DNA from: Lysobacter gummosus | GTDB taxonomy: Bacteria; Pseudomonadota; Gammaproteobacteria; Xanthomonadales; Xanthomonadaceae | DNA: 64,000 bases | Assembly (NCBI RefSeq): GCF_001442805.1 | Contig: NZ_CP011131.1 | Coordinates: forward strand, 5,394,001-5,458,000 | Direction: 5' to 3' | Shown here: positions 1-8,158 of the stretch, in pieces | Layout: each line of letters begins with the position of its first letter | How positions within the stretch are numbered: the first letter of the stretch is position 1 | Notes under the pieces: generated by a model | What the model was told of the DNA's origin: nothing | Seen by the model: only the letters and a program-made list of their open reading frames with translations | Database searches by the model: none | Made by a program: the position numbers and the translations under genes

Positions 1-209
1 CATTCGTCTTGGATGCAGGCAACGATCCCATCGTCGAGAGACATGCCCCGCGCCTTCAATTCGGAGACCAGCGCTAGGTCGGTGCGTGCATCGATGAGCT
101 CAATGGGGCCACAGCTGCGCTCAAGACGCATTCGCCGGACGAAGCTCTGGCACAGAGGGCATTCGCCGTCATAGATGACCCGAATGCCTTTGGACACGGT
201 TACCACCAT
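1..209 (-). CDS. DCC-family (DUF393) thiol-disulfide oxidoreductase-like protein, partial
   Basis: About 69 codons are visible before the window edge cuts the gene. The N-terminus reads VIYDGECPLCQSFVRR, the signature of the DCC/DUF393 family, with a CxxC-type pair (CPLC) in a thioredoxin-like position. DCC proteins are predicted small redox proteins whose substrates are mostly unknown. The ATG start overlaps the end of the upstream HTTM gene by about ten bases, so the two are probably translationally coupled. HTTM and DCC domains are often neighbours or fused in other bacteria, which supports a shared job at the membrane. The C-terminal half is outside the window. Confidence 0.85.
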   Translation of the reverse strand, partial: MVVTVSKGIRVIYDGECPLCQSFVRRMRLERSCGPIELIDARTDLALVSELKARGMSLDDGIVACIQDE

Positions 210-994
210 GGCGATACGTTCTCGACCGTAACCAGCACGCAGAGAAGCGTTGCCGGAAAAGCGATCATGAAAGTGTTTAGCCCCATCGTTACCGCGGTCG
301 CGACGTGAAACACCAAGCCGGCTACGAGCATAGCGAGCGCCACTTCGCGCGGCGCGATCAGAATCAGGGGAAACAAGCACTCGCCTACAAACACGGCCCT
401 TGTTAGTAGCCGGGACAGTGCGTCTCGCGATTCAACGAACGAGCCAATCCAGCGCTCGCCATAGGCCTCTGAGCACATGACCAGTCCGATGGCGGTGCCG
501 CTGCGCCAGGTGGGGGACACAGCCTTGACGAATCCCGCAGTGAAGTAACTCAACACCAATTGGGCGCCGATGAAGAATACGGCCAGCAAGGTCGTGCTCG
601 CGTCAGGCCCCGGCAGAATAGCCAGACAACCCGCGAACAACGTAAGGATTGCCATCTGCTCCGCGCCGTCTCCACCCATGATGCGGCAGAATCGGCTGAC
701 GACTGCGCAGGCAAATGTGAGCGCCAGTATCAGCCGTCCGGCACCTTCGTAAGGATTGAGGAACAACCCCAGCAGGCCGCAAGCGGCGCCCACCGTGAGC
801 ACCAAGCGCAGCGGCACGGTGCCGAATCGCTCGGTGAATTCGGGAGCGCCAATCAGGCGAATCACGTTGCCGGCATACAGCCCACTGCTAGCAAAGCTGC
901 GATGTCCTACGTGCAGTTGTTCGAGAAAGCCAATTCCGAGCGCTGCACTTGCACCTCGAACCGCCACTTCCAGCGCTAGCTCCGGGCTAACCAA
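200..994 (-). CDS. HTTM-domain multipass membrane protein
   Basis: About 264 residues with several hydrophobic helices. The pattern fits the HTTM fold (horizontally transferred transmembrane domain, related to the vitamin K-dependent gamma-carboxylase membrane domain and to SdpB of the Bacillus SDP toxin maturation system). An open frame extends upstream, but I place the start at a TTG at 994: it has a GGAG about eight bases ahead and lies inside the last codons of the upstream gene, giving tight coupling. The next gene is a DCC oxidoreductase. The function is not known; a role in modifying or exporting a small peptide is inference from SdpB-like relatives. Confidence 0.7.
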   Translation of the reverse strand: MVSPELALEVAVRGASAALGIGFLEQLHVGHRSFASSGLYAGNVIRLIGAPEFTERFGTVPLRLVLTVGAACGLLGLFLNPYEGAGRLILALTFACAVVSRFCRIMGGDGAEQMAILTLFAGCLAILPGPDASTTLLAVFFIGAQLVLSYFTAGFVKAVSPTWRSGTAIGLVMCSEAYGERWIGSFVESRDALSRLLTRAVFVGECLFPLILIAPREVALAMLVAGLVFHVATAVTMGLNTFMIAFPATLLCVLVTVENVSPWW

Positions 995-1499
995 GCGAAA
1001 ATATCTCCGAAGTGAATACAGGCCGGACCTGTCGGGCGGTACCGTGGCCAGTGGCCTCGACAAGCGCGAACTGGCGGCACTGTGCGTCTGGCGCAACGTG
1101 CGGCTGCGCCACGACCCAGGACACTAGGGCAAGGTGGCAATTGGACAGCATGACCTGCCCGTCGTTCTGCGCCTCAGCGATCAGGAAGGCGAGACCATTC
1201 ACCAAGTCGTGCAGCGCCTTGCGCTCGTGCCGCGCCGGGTTCCAAATCCAGCGCCAGCCCCCGGTAGGCGGTATGTCGATTTCCGTCCAGTCGCTCCAAC
1301 TGGATGCGCTGCGATCGCGGTACACAACGTGGATTCCAGCGTAGGCAGGCTTGGGTCCAAAGAAGCCCCAGTAGGGCAGGAAGCTGGAACGGTCGAAACG
1401 TGCAATCAGAACGTGCCACGCCCGGACCGGCAGTTGATTCATCACGCTGGCGAGGAACACGGCGCCGAAGATCACCAGTGTCGTTTCAGCGCGCATCAT
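987..1499 (-). CDS. Membrane-anchored hypothetical protein, DUF5819/SdpA-like partner of HTTM
   Basis: 170 residues with an N-terminal hydrophobic anchor (about residues 7-25), then a soluble domain containing WGFFGPKP followed by VVYRD and WSDW. The W-x-F-F-x-P-x-P pattern followed by a short beta-rich segment resembles small proteins next to HTTM genes (DUF5819 and SdpA families); this is a motif-level resemblance only. An AAAGGGAG ribosome binding site precedes the ATG at 1499. The stop overlaps the proposed start of the HTTM gene. Together with the preceding 99-residue gene it makes a four-gene, head-to-tail unit. Confidence 0.55.
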   Translation of the reverse strand: MMRAETTLVIFGAVFLASVMNQLPVRAWHVLIARFDRSSFLPYWGFFGPKPAYAGIHVVYRDRSASSWSDWTEIDIPPTGGWRWIWNPARHERKALHDLVNGLAFLIAEAQNDGQVMLSNCHLALVSWVVAQPHVAPDAQCRQFALVEATGHGTARQVRPVFTSEIFSLG

Positions 1500-1508
1500 C
1501 GACTCCCT

Positions 1509-1808
1509 TTAAAGACGGCTTCTCTTTGCTGCGCGCAGCAGGGCTGCGCGGGCCTCGATGAGCTGACCCAAGGTCGGCATGGATGTGATCTGCGACTGCA
1601 ACTTGGCCATCTGCTTCAAGATTTCCCGGTCACGGGCGGAAAAAACCAGCTTGCCCCTAGCATCCGCGGCGACGGCTCCGCAGCAGGAGATATCCTTGTT
1701 GGCGACAATCTGATCGCTGGGTTTCAGCCCCCGCTCCTGGGCCAGGCTGATGAGAGAATCGATGTGCTGCAGCTCACCGAGCGTGAGTTTTCGGGAACTC
1801 TTTGGCAT
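1509..1808 (-). CDS. Small hypothetical protein, first gene of the HTTM/DCC cassette
   Basis: 99 residues beginning MPKSSRKLTLGEL, with no signal peptide or membrane segment. The start at 1808 is chosen because GAGGG sits seven bases upstream; a longer frame back to 1844 lacks such a site. The sequence is charged and probably helical, with a vicinal cysteine pair (DISCCGAV) near the middle. It lies ten bases before the membrane-anchored protein. I do not recognise the family. In SDP-like systems the substrate peptide is encoded beside the SdpA/SdpB pair, so this could be a substrate, but nothing here proves it. Confidence 0.6.
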   Translation of the reverse strand: MPKSSRKLTLGELQHIDSLISLAQERGLKPSDQIVANKDISCCGAVAADARGKLVFSARDREILKQMAKLQSQITSMPTLGQLIEARAALLRAAKRSRL

Positions 1809-2701
1809 GGGATACCCTCGCGTTCCTGCGTCGTATGGGAACACCCCTGCCCATTATGGATGGGCACGGTTCGCAAGCCGTCTGTTCTTCGTGGTCGCTT
1901 TTGGATTGTTTCAGGGCGCCTGGCGCGATACCGTGACCAGCGGCCGACTCTGTCTACGACTCACGGATTATCACCGAGCGCTCGCTCCTCGCCTGAATCG
2001 CCCGGAGTTTCATATCCGCCCCTTGGTCGGGAAATCCCGCAGTTCACAGCAGGTCCACGCTGGCCAATATCGCTCGAACGAGCCCCGCCGGCTGAGGGCA
2101 CACCCGAAAAGTCAGTGCTCGGCACAAAGGCCGGCGCGCCGACAACTACTTCGGGCCCGCCTTGTCGATTCCGCCCCCTTCCCTTCCCGTTCCCGGTGGT
2201 TTTGCGGCGAGGCCGGACCGGCCCTCGGTCGGCGCACGCATTCGGTCTGGCGGCCTCACGACGACGCCCCGGACGCGAGCCGCCCTGGAGCAAGGCACCC
2301 TACTCGCCCCCTGCACTGAGCATGATCGCCAAGGGGCCTAATGCAGGCCTCCCCTCGCCACCTCAGAAACCTCTGGCTACATCGATGCGGTTCCAGTGCC
2401 AGCCCTCAGGAATGTATTGCCGCTACGATCTGAGACCGTTCTCACCCGTTTGGGAGTCACCGACTCGACCCAGCGGCGCCAATTCGATGCTGACTCCTGG
2501 CAATCAGCAGGCCCAAGCTCACCGGCAGGAGGCCGACTTGCCGCGACTTCGCACAGTCGCGCGTTATGTTCGGCGCGCGAGCAGCCCGCGTGATTGAACA
2601 ACCCGTGGGCTACAAATGTCTTGGGGGTTTAGCCGGTCGTTTTACTCACGCTCGACATACTCTGCGCCCCATTGAACACGCGTTGCCTGCCTTCTCGCGG
2701 C
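1809..2701 (+). other. Intergenic region, no supported gene
   Basis: About 890 bases. Open frames run through both strands but lack ribosome binding sites, coherent composition and recognisable domains. Much of it probably holds the promoter of the minus-strand HTTM cassette plus degraded sequence. Confidence 0.5.
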
Positions 2702-3997
2702 TCAAGGATGCCGCCGATAACTTGCACGCACAGAAAGCGAAGACAGGTGACCTCTCGTGGCGCGATCAACTGAGCGCTCTGTGCAGAGATTTGCGACGTA
2801 AGCTCGGTTGATGTCCGCTGAGCCCGCTTCGCTAGCGCCGGTCACGAAGCACCCTGAGTCGGATTGATCGCTAACGTCGCTGTTCTCGCCGCCAGGAAGC
2901 GAGCCTAGATCGCTCATCCCGTTTGATCGGGTCCACGAGAAGGCGTGATTCACGCCCGCATCCGTTTGGCTAATGCCCACGACTACGGCGTTCGTGCCAA
3001 TGCCAACAACTGAGACGTCCTCCCCTCCAGGTAGCGGCGAGATATAGGCAAAGTCATCGGCTTCACTGTTCCAATAGAATGACTGAACACCACCGTCAGG
3101 CACCGCGAACTCGCCTACGACTTCGCCGCTCGCATTGATCTCTATCCCACCATTCGATGCCGACCGGCCGCCCACGTCGATGCTCAACACGACGGTCGAT
3201 CTAAAGTTCGTCCACACGACCGTTCTATAACCCGCTCCGTTGCTGAGGTTACATACTCCCAGAACATGCGATCCCTTGATCGACGAGACACGACACCGCT
3301 TCGCCTCCAATGGGAGCGGCAACGCCTGCGCGACGTATGCGTTGAAAAGACCCGTGCGAGTCCAATAGATCGGCCGAATCCCCCCCGACCGGTCGGGACA
3401 GTTTGCGATGACAGTAGGACCGCTGGAACTGCCGTCGGAGACATCGACCGGGACGCAGTTCGTGTCGGAAAGCCCCAACAGCCCAACAGGCAAGGCGGTG
3501 GCAGTCGCGCTGTTGAGCCAGACCGCCGGCTGTGCCAAAAAGCTGCCGTCTCTCGACACACCTGCCACCACCCCCTCTTGGTTGAAGGCAGTTGCCGAGG
3601 TGCTCTTTCCATTTGGCAACGGCATCAGCCGCTGCGCAATCGGCGAACCTCCTGTGTTCCAAACGACGGCTTGCGAGACGAGGTTCGAGTCCACGCAGCT
3701 GCCGACGATCTTGCCTAAATTGGTTATCACCCCGGCCGAGCAACTCCTTCCGAGGGCCAACCCGGGCAGTATCGACTTCTGGGCTCCGGTGGCGAGGAAC
3801 GCCAAAGTCGTGCCATCCGTGTCAGCGCAAGCCCCCACTACAAATGCTTGATTGTTGATGCCGATGCCTCGGCACTGCTGCCCGGGAACAACCACCACCT
3901 CTGTTAACTGCGCTACGACGGGAAGAGGCGCAGCCAGAGCCATCACGCATGCGACCGCAAGCACCATGGGCGCACCGTTTTTTATAGATTCGAACAT
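2702..3997 (-). CDS. Secreted HAF-repeat protein
   Basis: 431 residues. A signal peptide (MFESIKNGAPMVLAVACV, cleavage near PVVAQ) is followed by several repeats of the HAF type; the clearest reads HAFSWTRSNGMSDLGSLPGG near the C-terminus. HAF repeats are predicted beta-propeller-like modules of extracellular proteins with no defined enzymatic role. The start at 3997 has GTGGAGC upstream; the frame continues further back without signal-peptide character. Several cysteines may form disulfides outside the cell. Confidence 0.8.
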   Translation of the reverse strand: MFESIKNGAPMVLAVACVMALAAPLPVVAQLTEVVVVPGQQCRGIGINNQAFVVGACADTDGTTLAFLATGAQKSILPGLALGRSCSAGVITNLGKIVGSCVDSNLVSQAVVWNTGGSPIAQRLMPLPNGKSTSATAFNQEGVVAGVSRDGSFLAQPAVWLNSATATALPVGLLGLSDTNCVPVDVSDGSSSGPTVIANCPDRSGGIRPIYWTRTGLFNAYVAQALPLPLEAKRCRVSSIKGSHVLGVCNLSNGAGYRTVVWTNFRSTVVLSIDVGGRSASNGGIEINASGEVVGEFAVPDGGVQSFYWNSEADDFAYISPLPGGEDVSVVGIGTNAVVVGISQTDAGVNHAFSWTRSNGMSDLGSLPGGENSDVSDQSDSGCFVTGASEAGSADINRAYVANLCTERSVDRATRGHLSSLSVRASYRRHP

Positions 3998-4091
3998 GTT
4001 GAAAAAGCTCCACTTCTGGAAGGGAAAATCGGCGGCGACTTCTGTGGTCGCCAAGGTATTCCGAGGAAATGATTCGAATCCGATGCTCGGC

Positions 4092-4457
4092 CTACTCGTC
4101 AATCTTTTTTCGCATCATCGTAACCGGGGCAGCCTTGGATCCTGATTGCCCGTCCAAATCGGCCCATTTTTCGCCACCTGGCGTGGTCAACTCTTCGGGC
4201 GGGTCGTCGTTCGATACGAACTCCAGACATTTGCCGGACACGCCCTTTTCCTTCGCGCACTCGACTCTCGCCCCTGGCTGCTGGCTCAAGTCTGCTGCGT
4301 AACAGGCCCGGATCTCGTTGAAGCTCTCTAAGCAGAAGAGATAGTCCAGATAGTTAGTGGGCACGCCGCTTTCGGCTCGAACCGGCACACCGGCAACCAC
4401 GCCAATGACCGTGGCCAAAATGAGTGGCTTCACCTCCAAAAGTAAGAACCGCCTCAT
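4092..4457 (-). CDS. Small secreted cysteine-containing protein
   Basis: 121 residues. The N-terminus (MRRFLLLEVKPLILATVIGVVAG) is a signal peptide, followed by a short mature part with four cysteines and an acidic, proline-rich tail. A GGCGAGGCG box stands just before the ATG at 4457. It lies about 95 bases upstream of the HAF-repeat gene on the same strand, so the two may be co-transcribed. I do not recognise the family. Confidence 0.6.
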   Translation of the reverse strand: MRRFLLLEVKPLILATVIGVVAGVPVRAESGVPTNYLDYLFCLESFNEIRACYAADLSQQPGARVECAKEKGVSGKCLEFVSNDDPPEELTTPGGEKWADLDGQSGSKAAPVTMMRKKIDE

Positions 4458-5003
4458 TTTTCGCCTCGACCTCAACTGCCCTTCGTTCCGCGCCATATCC
4501 AGTCCTCGAATGCCAACGATCAGTTGGCTCTCCTAGCAGGCTAAAGACGAAGGAGATTTCTAGGCCGTGATCACGATCAGCAAGTGAGGCACGGTGAGGC
4601 TGGGGTCTTCTGCCCTACAACTTGGAGTTGTTCGTCGCCCCAGGTTTCGTAAACAAGCCGCAGCTGCTTGCCTTCGTCGTGCGTGGCTCGACGAAACCCT
4701 AGGTGATTCAACGACGCCGCATACAGCAGCTCAAGTTGCCCTATTAACCGACGTCCATGCGGACAGTGAGGTGGCAATGATTGTTAAGGACTGGGTCCTC
4801 AAGCCCCGGGTCGGACGCCACTCGTGCAGCACGAGGCCTGGCGCAAAGATCGTTCAGGCGATTTAAAACCGAGCACGCGAATTGCCCCCCACGACACGCA
4901 TCCTGGGCATAGTTTTTACTCAAATTTCATCGCCATAAGCCGATGTTGTGGCTACGCCAGGTTGCGTCCATTGGGGGACGTCGGCTTTTGCTTGAGGATT
5001 GAA
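4458..5003. other. Intergenic region between divergent genes
   Basis: About 545 bases separating a minus-strand secreted protein from the plus-strand lectin/DUF11 gene. Promoters for both must lie here, but I could not pick convincing -35/-10 boxes. Short frames are present without family signals. Confidence 0.4.
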
Positions 5004-7061
5004 ATGCTGAAATCGAATCATGGCCTTAGTGCCGGCGTGCCGGCACTTGTAGCGTTGATCGCGGCGACGTTGTGCATGTCCAGCGCCCAGGCCCAGTTCA
5101 AGGTCACCTCGCCGTTCCTCAACAGCACCGAAACCGGCTGGACCATCACCGGCACCAATAACGCCGGCGCCAACGACAGCGGCATCCTGACCGGCGGCTA
5201 CGGCGCCATTCCCAACAACGTCAACGATGCCAACGGCAGCGGCTGGTTGCGCCTGAGCACCAACAACAACAATCAACAGGGTCTGGCCCTGTACACCGGC
5301 GGCTCGTTCCCGTCCTCGCAGGGAGTGATCGTCGAATTCGACTACGTCAACTGGGGCGGGAACGGCGCCGACGGCACCACCTTCTTCCTCTACGACGCCA
5401 CCGGCACCATGGCCGGCGCGCAGCCCGGCGGCAGTCTGGGGTATTGCGGCGGCAACGGCGGTTACCTGGGTATCGGCCTGGACGAATTCGGCAATTTCTC
5501 CGGCTCGATGCCCGGCGTCGTCGGCGGCTGTCCGGCCAACAGCAGCAGCCCCGGCAGTCAGGCCGACCGGGTGGTGTTGCGCGGTCCGCTCAGCGACAAC
5601 AACCGCTGGCTGGCCAGCGGCGCGGTCGCCGGCGGCATCGACACGCCCTCCGTGACCACCCGCCCCACCGGCGACCGCCTGCGCGTGGCGCTGCTGCCGA
5701 ACATACCCTCGTCGGGCTACACCGTGACCGTTTCGGTCGGCCTGGACGGCTCCACGCCGACGGTGTTGCTCAACAACGTCAACTTCCCTTACACCGCGCC
5801 GGCCAATTTGCGCATGGGCTACGCCGGCTCCACCGGCGGCCTCAACAACATCCACGAAGTGCGCAACATGATCGCCTCGGTGCCGGCCAACGTCGGCATC
5901 ACCAAGATCGTTTCGGCCGCGCGCGTGCGGCGCGGCCAGCCGGTCACTTACACCGTCGTGATCAGCAACCTCGACATCAATCCGGTCGTTGCCGGCAATC
6001 AAGCGCCGACGATCCCGGGCACTGACGCGCCCGACATCACCGACACCCTGCCCACGCAGCTCACCGGCGCGACCTGGACCTGCACGGCCAGCGCCGGCTC
6101 GACCTGTCCGGCGACCACCGGCACCGGCAGCCTCGCCATCATTGGCGGCTACACGCTCGCGCCTGGCGGCACCCTCACCTTCGCGGTGACCGGCACGGTC
6201 GTCAACAACGCGGTGTGCAACGCCACTGTTTCCAACACCGCCACCGTCGAGTTCGCCGCGACCGACCGTTTCGGCGACATCGATCCGACCAACAACACTG
6301 CCAGCGTCAACTTCGCGGTGGACTGCATCAATCTGGCGATCGACAAGACCACGTCGCAGAGCCAGTTCACCGCCGGCAGTACCGGCACCTACAACATCGC
6401 GGTCAGCAACAGCGGCACAATCGCCACCATCGGCCAGCTCACCGTCACCGATACCTTGCCGACCGGCCTCAATGTCCCCGACGGCATGGTCGCCCTGAGC
6501 GGCGCCAACGCCGCCAACTGGGCCTGCACCGCGACCTCCAACACGTTGACATGCATCAGCAACACCGCGATCGCGGCGGCAGCCAGCTCGACCTTCGGCT
6601 TCACCGTCAACGTCGACTTCGCCGCTTCCGGCAACATGGTCAACACCGCGCGCGTGGGCGGCGGCGGCGACGCCAACTGCCCGATCGCCACGCCCTGCTC
6701 CGACCCGACACCACCGAGCACGCCGATCGTGCGTCCGTCGGTGAGCCTGCGCATCAGCAAGGGCGACGTATCCACCACGTACACGCCCGGCGGCAGCACC
6801 ACCTATGTCATCAACGCCTGCAACCAGACCGGCCCGGACGTGGCCAACGGCGCCACCATCACCGACACCCTGCCGCCCGGCGTTACTCTGAGCGGCCCAT
6901 GGAGTTGCGCCGGCAGCGGCACCACGCTCGGCACCTGCCCGGCCAGCGGCGGCGCCGTCGGTGGCAACGCGGTCTCCGTCACCGGCGTGGTGCTGCCCGT
7001 AGGCGGTTGTGTGAGCGTAAACGTGCCGGTCACCTTCAGTTCGAATCCGGCTGACTATTGA
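5004..7061 (+). CDS. Secreted L-type lectin-like protein with DUF11 repeats
   Basis: 685 residues. The start at 5004 follows GAGGATTGAA, and the signal peptide ends near SSAQAQ. Residues about 30-280 resemble bacterial L-type lectin domains (FDYVNWGG, DGTTFFLYD, LGIGLDEFGNF), a sugar-binding jelly-roll. Three DUF11-type repeats follow, each with a T-D-T-L-P turn (DITDTLPTQL, TVTDTLPTGL, TITDTLPPGV). These proteins are typically large surface or secreted adhesin-like factors. The gene ends abruptly inside the third DUF11 repeat, without the usual IPTL-CTERM-type tail, suggesting C-terminal truncation. Codon use is very rich in C at third positions, unlike nearby genes. Confidence 0.85.
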   Translation: MLKSNHGLSAGVPALVALIAATLCMSSAQAQFKVTSPFLNSTETGWTITGTNNAGANDSGILTGGYGAIPNNVNDANGSGWLRLSTNNNNQQGLALYTGGSFPSSQGVIVEFDYVNWGGNGADGTTFFLYDATGTMAGAQPGGSLGYCGGNGGYLGIGLDEFGNFSGSMPGVVGGCPANSSSPGSQADRVVLRGPLSDNNRWLASGAVAGGIDTPSVTTRPTGDRLRVALLPNIPSSGYTVTVSVGLDGSTPTVLLNNVNFPYTAPANLRMGYAGSTGGLNNIHEVRNMIASVPANVGITKIVSAARVRRGQPVTYTVVISNLDINPVVAGNQAPTIPGTDAPDITDTLPTQLTGATWTCTASAGSTCPATTGTGSLAIIGGYTLAPGGTLTFAVTGTVVNNAVCNATVSNTATVEFAATDRFGDIDPTNNTASVNFAVDCINLAIDKTTSQSQFTAGSTGTYNIAVSNSGTIATIGQLTVTDTLPTGLNVPDGMVALSGANAANWACTATSNTLTCISNTAIAAAASSTFGFTVNVDFAASGNMVNTARVGGGGDANCPIATPCSDPTPPSTPIVRPSVSLRISKGDVSTTYTPGGSTTYVINACNQTGPDVANGATITDTLPPGVTLSGPWSCAGSGTTLGTCPASGGAVGGNAVSVTGVVLPVGGCVSVNVPVTFSSNPADY

Positions 7062-7109
7062 ACCGGTTAGCGAGTCGATTACAAAAAACCATTCGAGCAT
7101 GATCGACCG

Positions 7110-7136
7110 CCCGCAAGACCATCATGGCCTTGCGGG
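7110..7136 (+). terminator. Hairpin downstream of the lectin/DUF11 gene
   Basis: An eight-base stem (CCCGCAAG paired with CTTGCGGG) around an 11-base loop, 48 bases after the stop codon. There is no strong T-run, so it is a weak intrinsic terminator candidate. Confidence 0.5.
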
Positions 7137-7283
7137 CAATTACGTTACGCCCCCTATTACTCTGAATAAGACGATGCCTTGGAATCGCCAGGATTTGTGG
7201 GTAGGGCCAGCATCCAGGTTTGTAGCTTGAGGTGACCACCATGCCTACATACAAGGTTTTCAAGCAAAGCCAACCAAGCCCAT

Positions 7284-7690
7284 AAGTTCATTGAAGCGCA
7301 TCGGAATGAGTTCGGTATTCGGACGCCGTGCCGAGTCCTCGACGCAGCTGTGGGCCGCAAAGCCAACAACGCAACGCGCGTTGGTTCTGGATGTGGTCAC
7401 GAAGGACGGCTGCGATGCAGGCGCTCATGCAAGGCCTTGATCCACTCGGAAGGAGCTCAGTATGGGAGCGACACTTGGCGACGCTTCTGCAGCCCGAGCC
7501 AAGCACAAGCAAACGAGGAAATTGCTGGGGCAACGCCGGAAGAGGCTTTTGGAAGCCTAAAAGAGAGCGCATCAAGATGCGTGTTTACACTGGCCGAAAG
7601 ACCGCCGTCATGGACGTATCCGAGTACATCGAGGGCCTTTTTACCACCCGACTCGTCGATTCAAAAGCGCTGGTCAGATGCCCACTAGAT
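7284..7690 (+). pseudogene. Degraded IS3-family transposase (OrfB) relic
   Basis: Pieces of an IS3-family integrase core appear in order but in different frames. The start FIEAHRNEFG resembles the OrfB N-terminus. IHSEGAQYGSDTWRRF matches the HSDxGSQYxSxxW region. RGNCWGNA and KRERIKMRVYT match the RGNCxDNA and KxERI segments around the last catalytic Glu. SEYIEGLF resembles FDYIExFYN. Frameshifts and deletion of the first catalytic Asp region leave no functional protein. No terminal repeats were located. Confidence 0.75.
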
Positions 7691-8158
7691 TCCGGCAATT
7701 CCAAACCGACCGGAATTTCCAACCCAATAATTTTAACGCCGTCGATTTCGTGCTGCAGTTGGCCTGAAAGGTACCAACCTCTCAGAGCGACAGGCAACAA
7801 TGCTTTGCTCAAAACAATCAAGACGGCATCGGACAACTTGACGGACCAATCTACACCGTTATTGAATACGCACTAAGCGTCGGCTACAAGTTCCGCTGAT
7901 CTACGAAGATCAGTCAATCACGTCAGTGGCACATTGATGCTCAAACCTCCATTCCGCCTCGTGAAGACGCCTCGCCCCGCAGCTTTACATCGGCCGCCGC
8001 CAACTCTACAGATAAACCCGCTATCTGCCAATACTATTCCGACATTGTACGCAATACTATGCCTATCCTAAGATGGCACTGAGCTAGCATTGACTGACCT
8101 AACGCGGTGCATATTAATTCGCTGGCACCGCCAAAAATATATATAACTATCCATACGA
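7691..8158 (+). other. AT-richer intergenic region upstream of a TonB receptor
   Basis: About 470 bases with no gene seen. Base composition falls towards A+T just before the receptor, where its promoter is expected. Confidence 0.4.

Noticed and set aside
1134..2597. A 487-codon plus-strand open frame
   Set aside because: It runs antisense through two well-supported minus-strand genes and on into non-coding DNA, has no start signal and no domain; it is a GC-rich shadow frame.
2380..2600. Protein-like stretch on the minus strand upstream of the HAF gene
   Set aside because: A phrase reading YIPEGWHWNRID is visible in one frame but stops interrupt it and I could not name a family.
4920..7100. 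A 726-codon minus-strand open frame opposite the lectin/DUF11 gene
   Set aside because: Composition is Gly/Ala/Arg/Val-dominated, as expected from the complement of NNC-rich codons; the plus strand has a signal peptide and domains.
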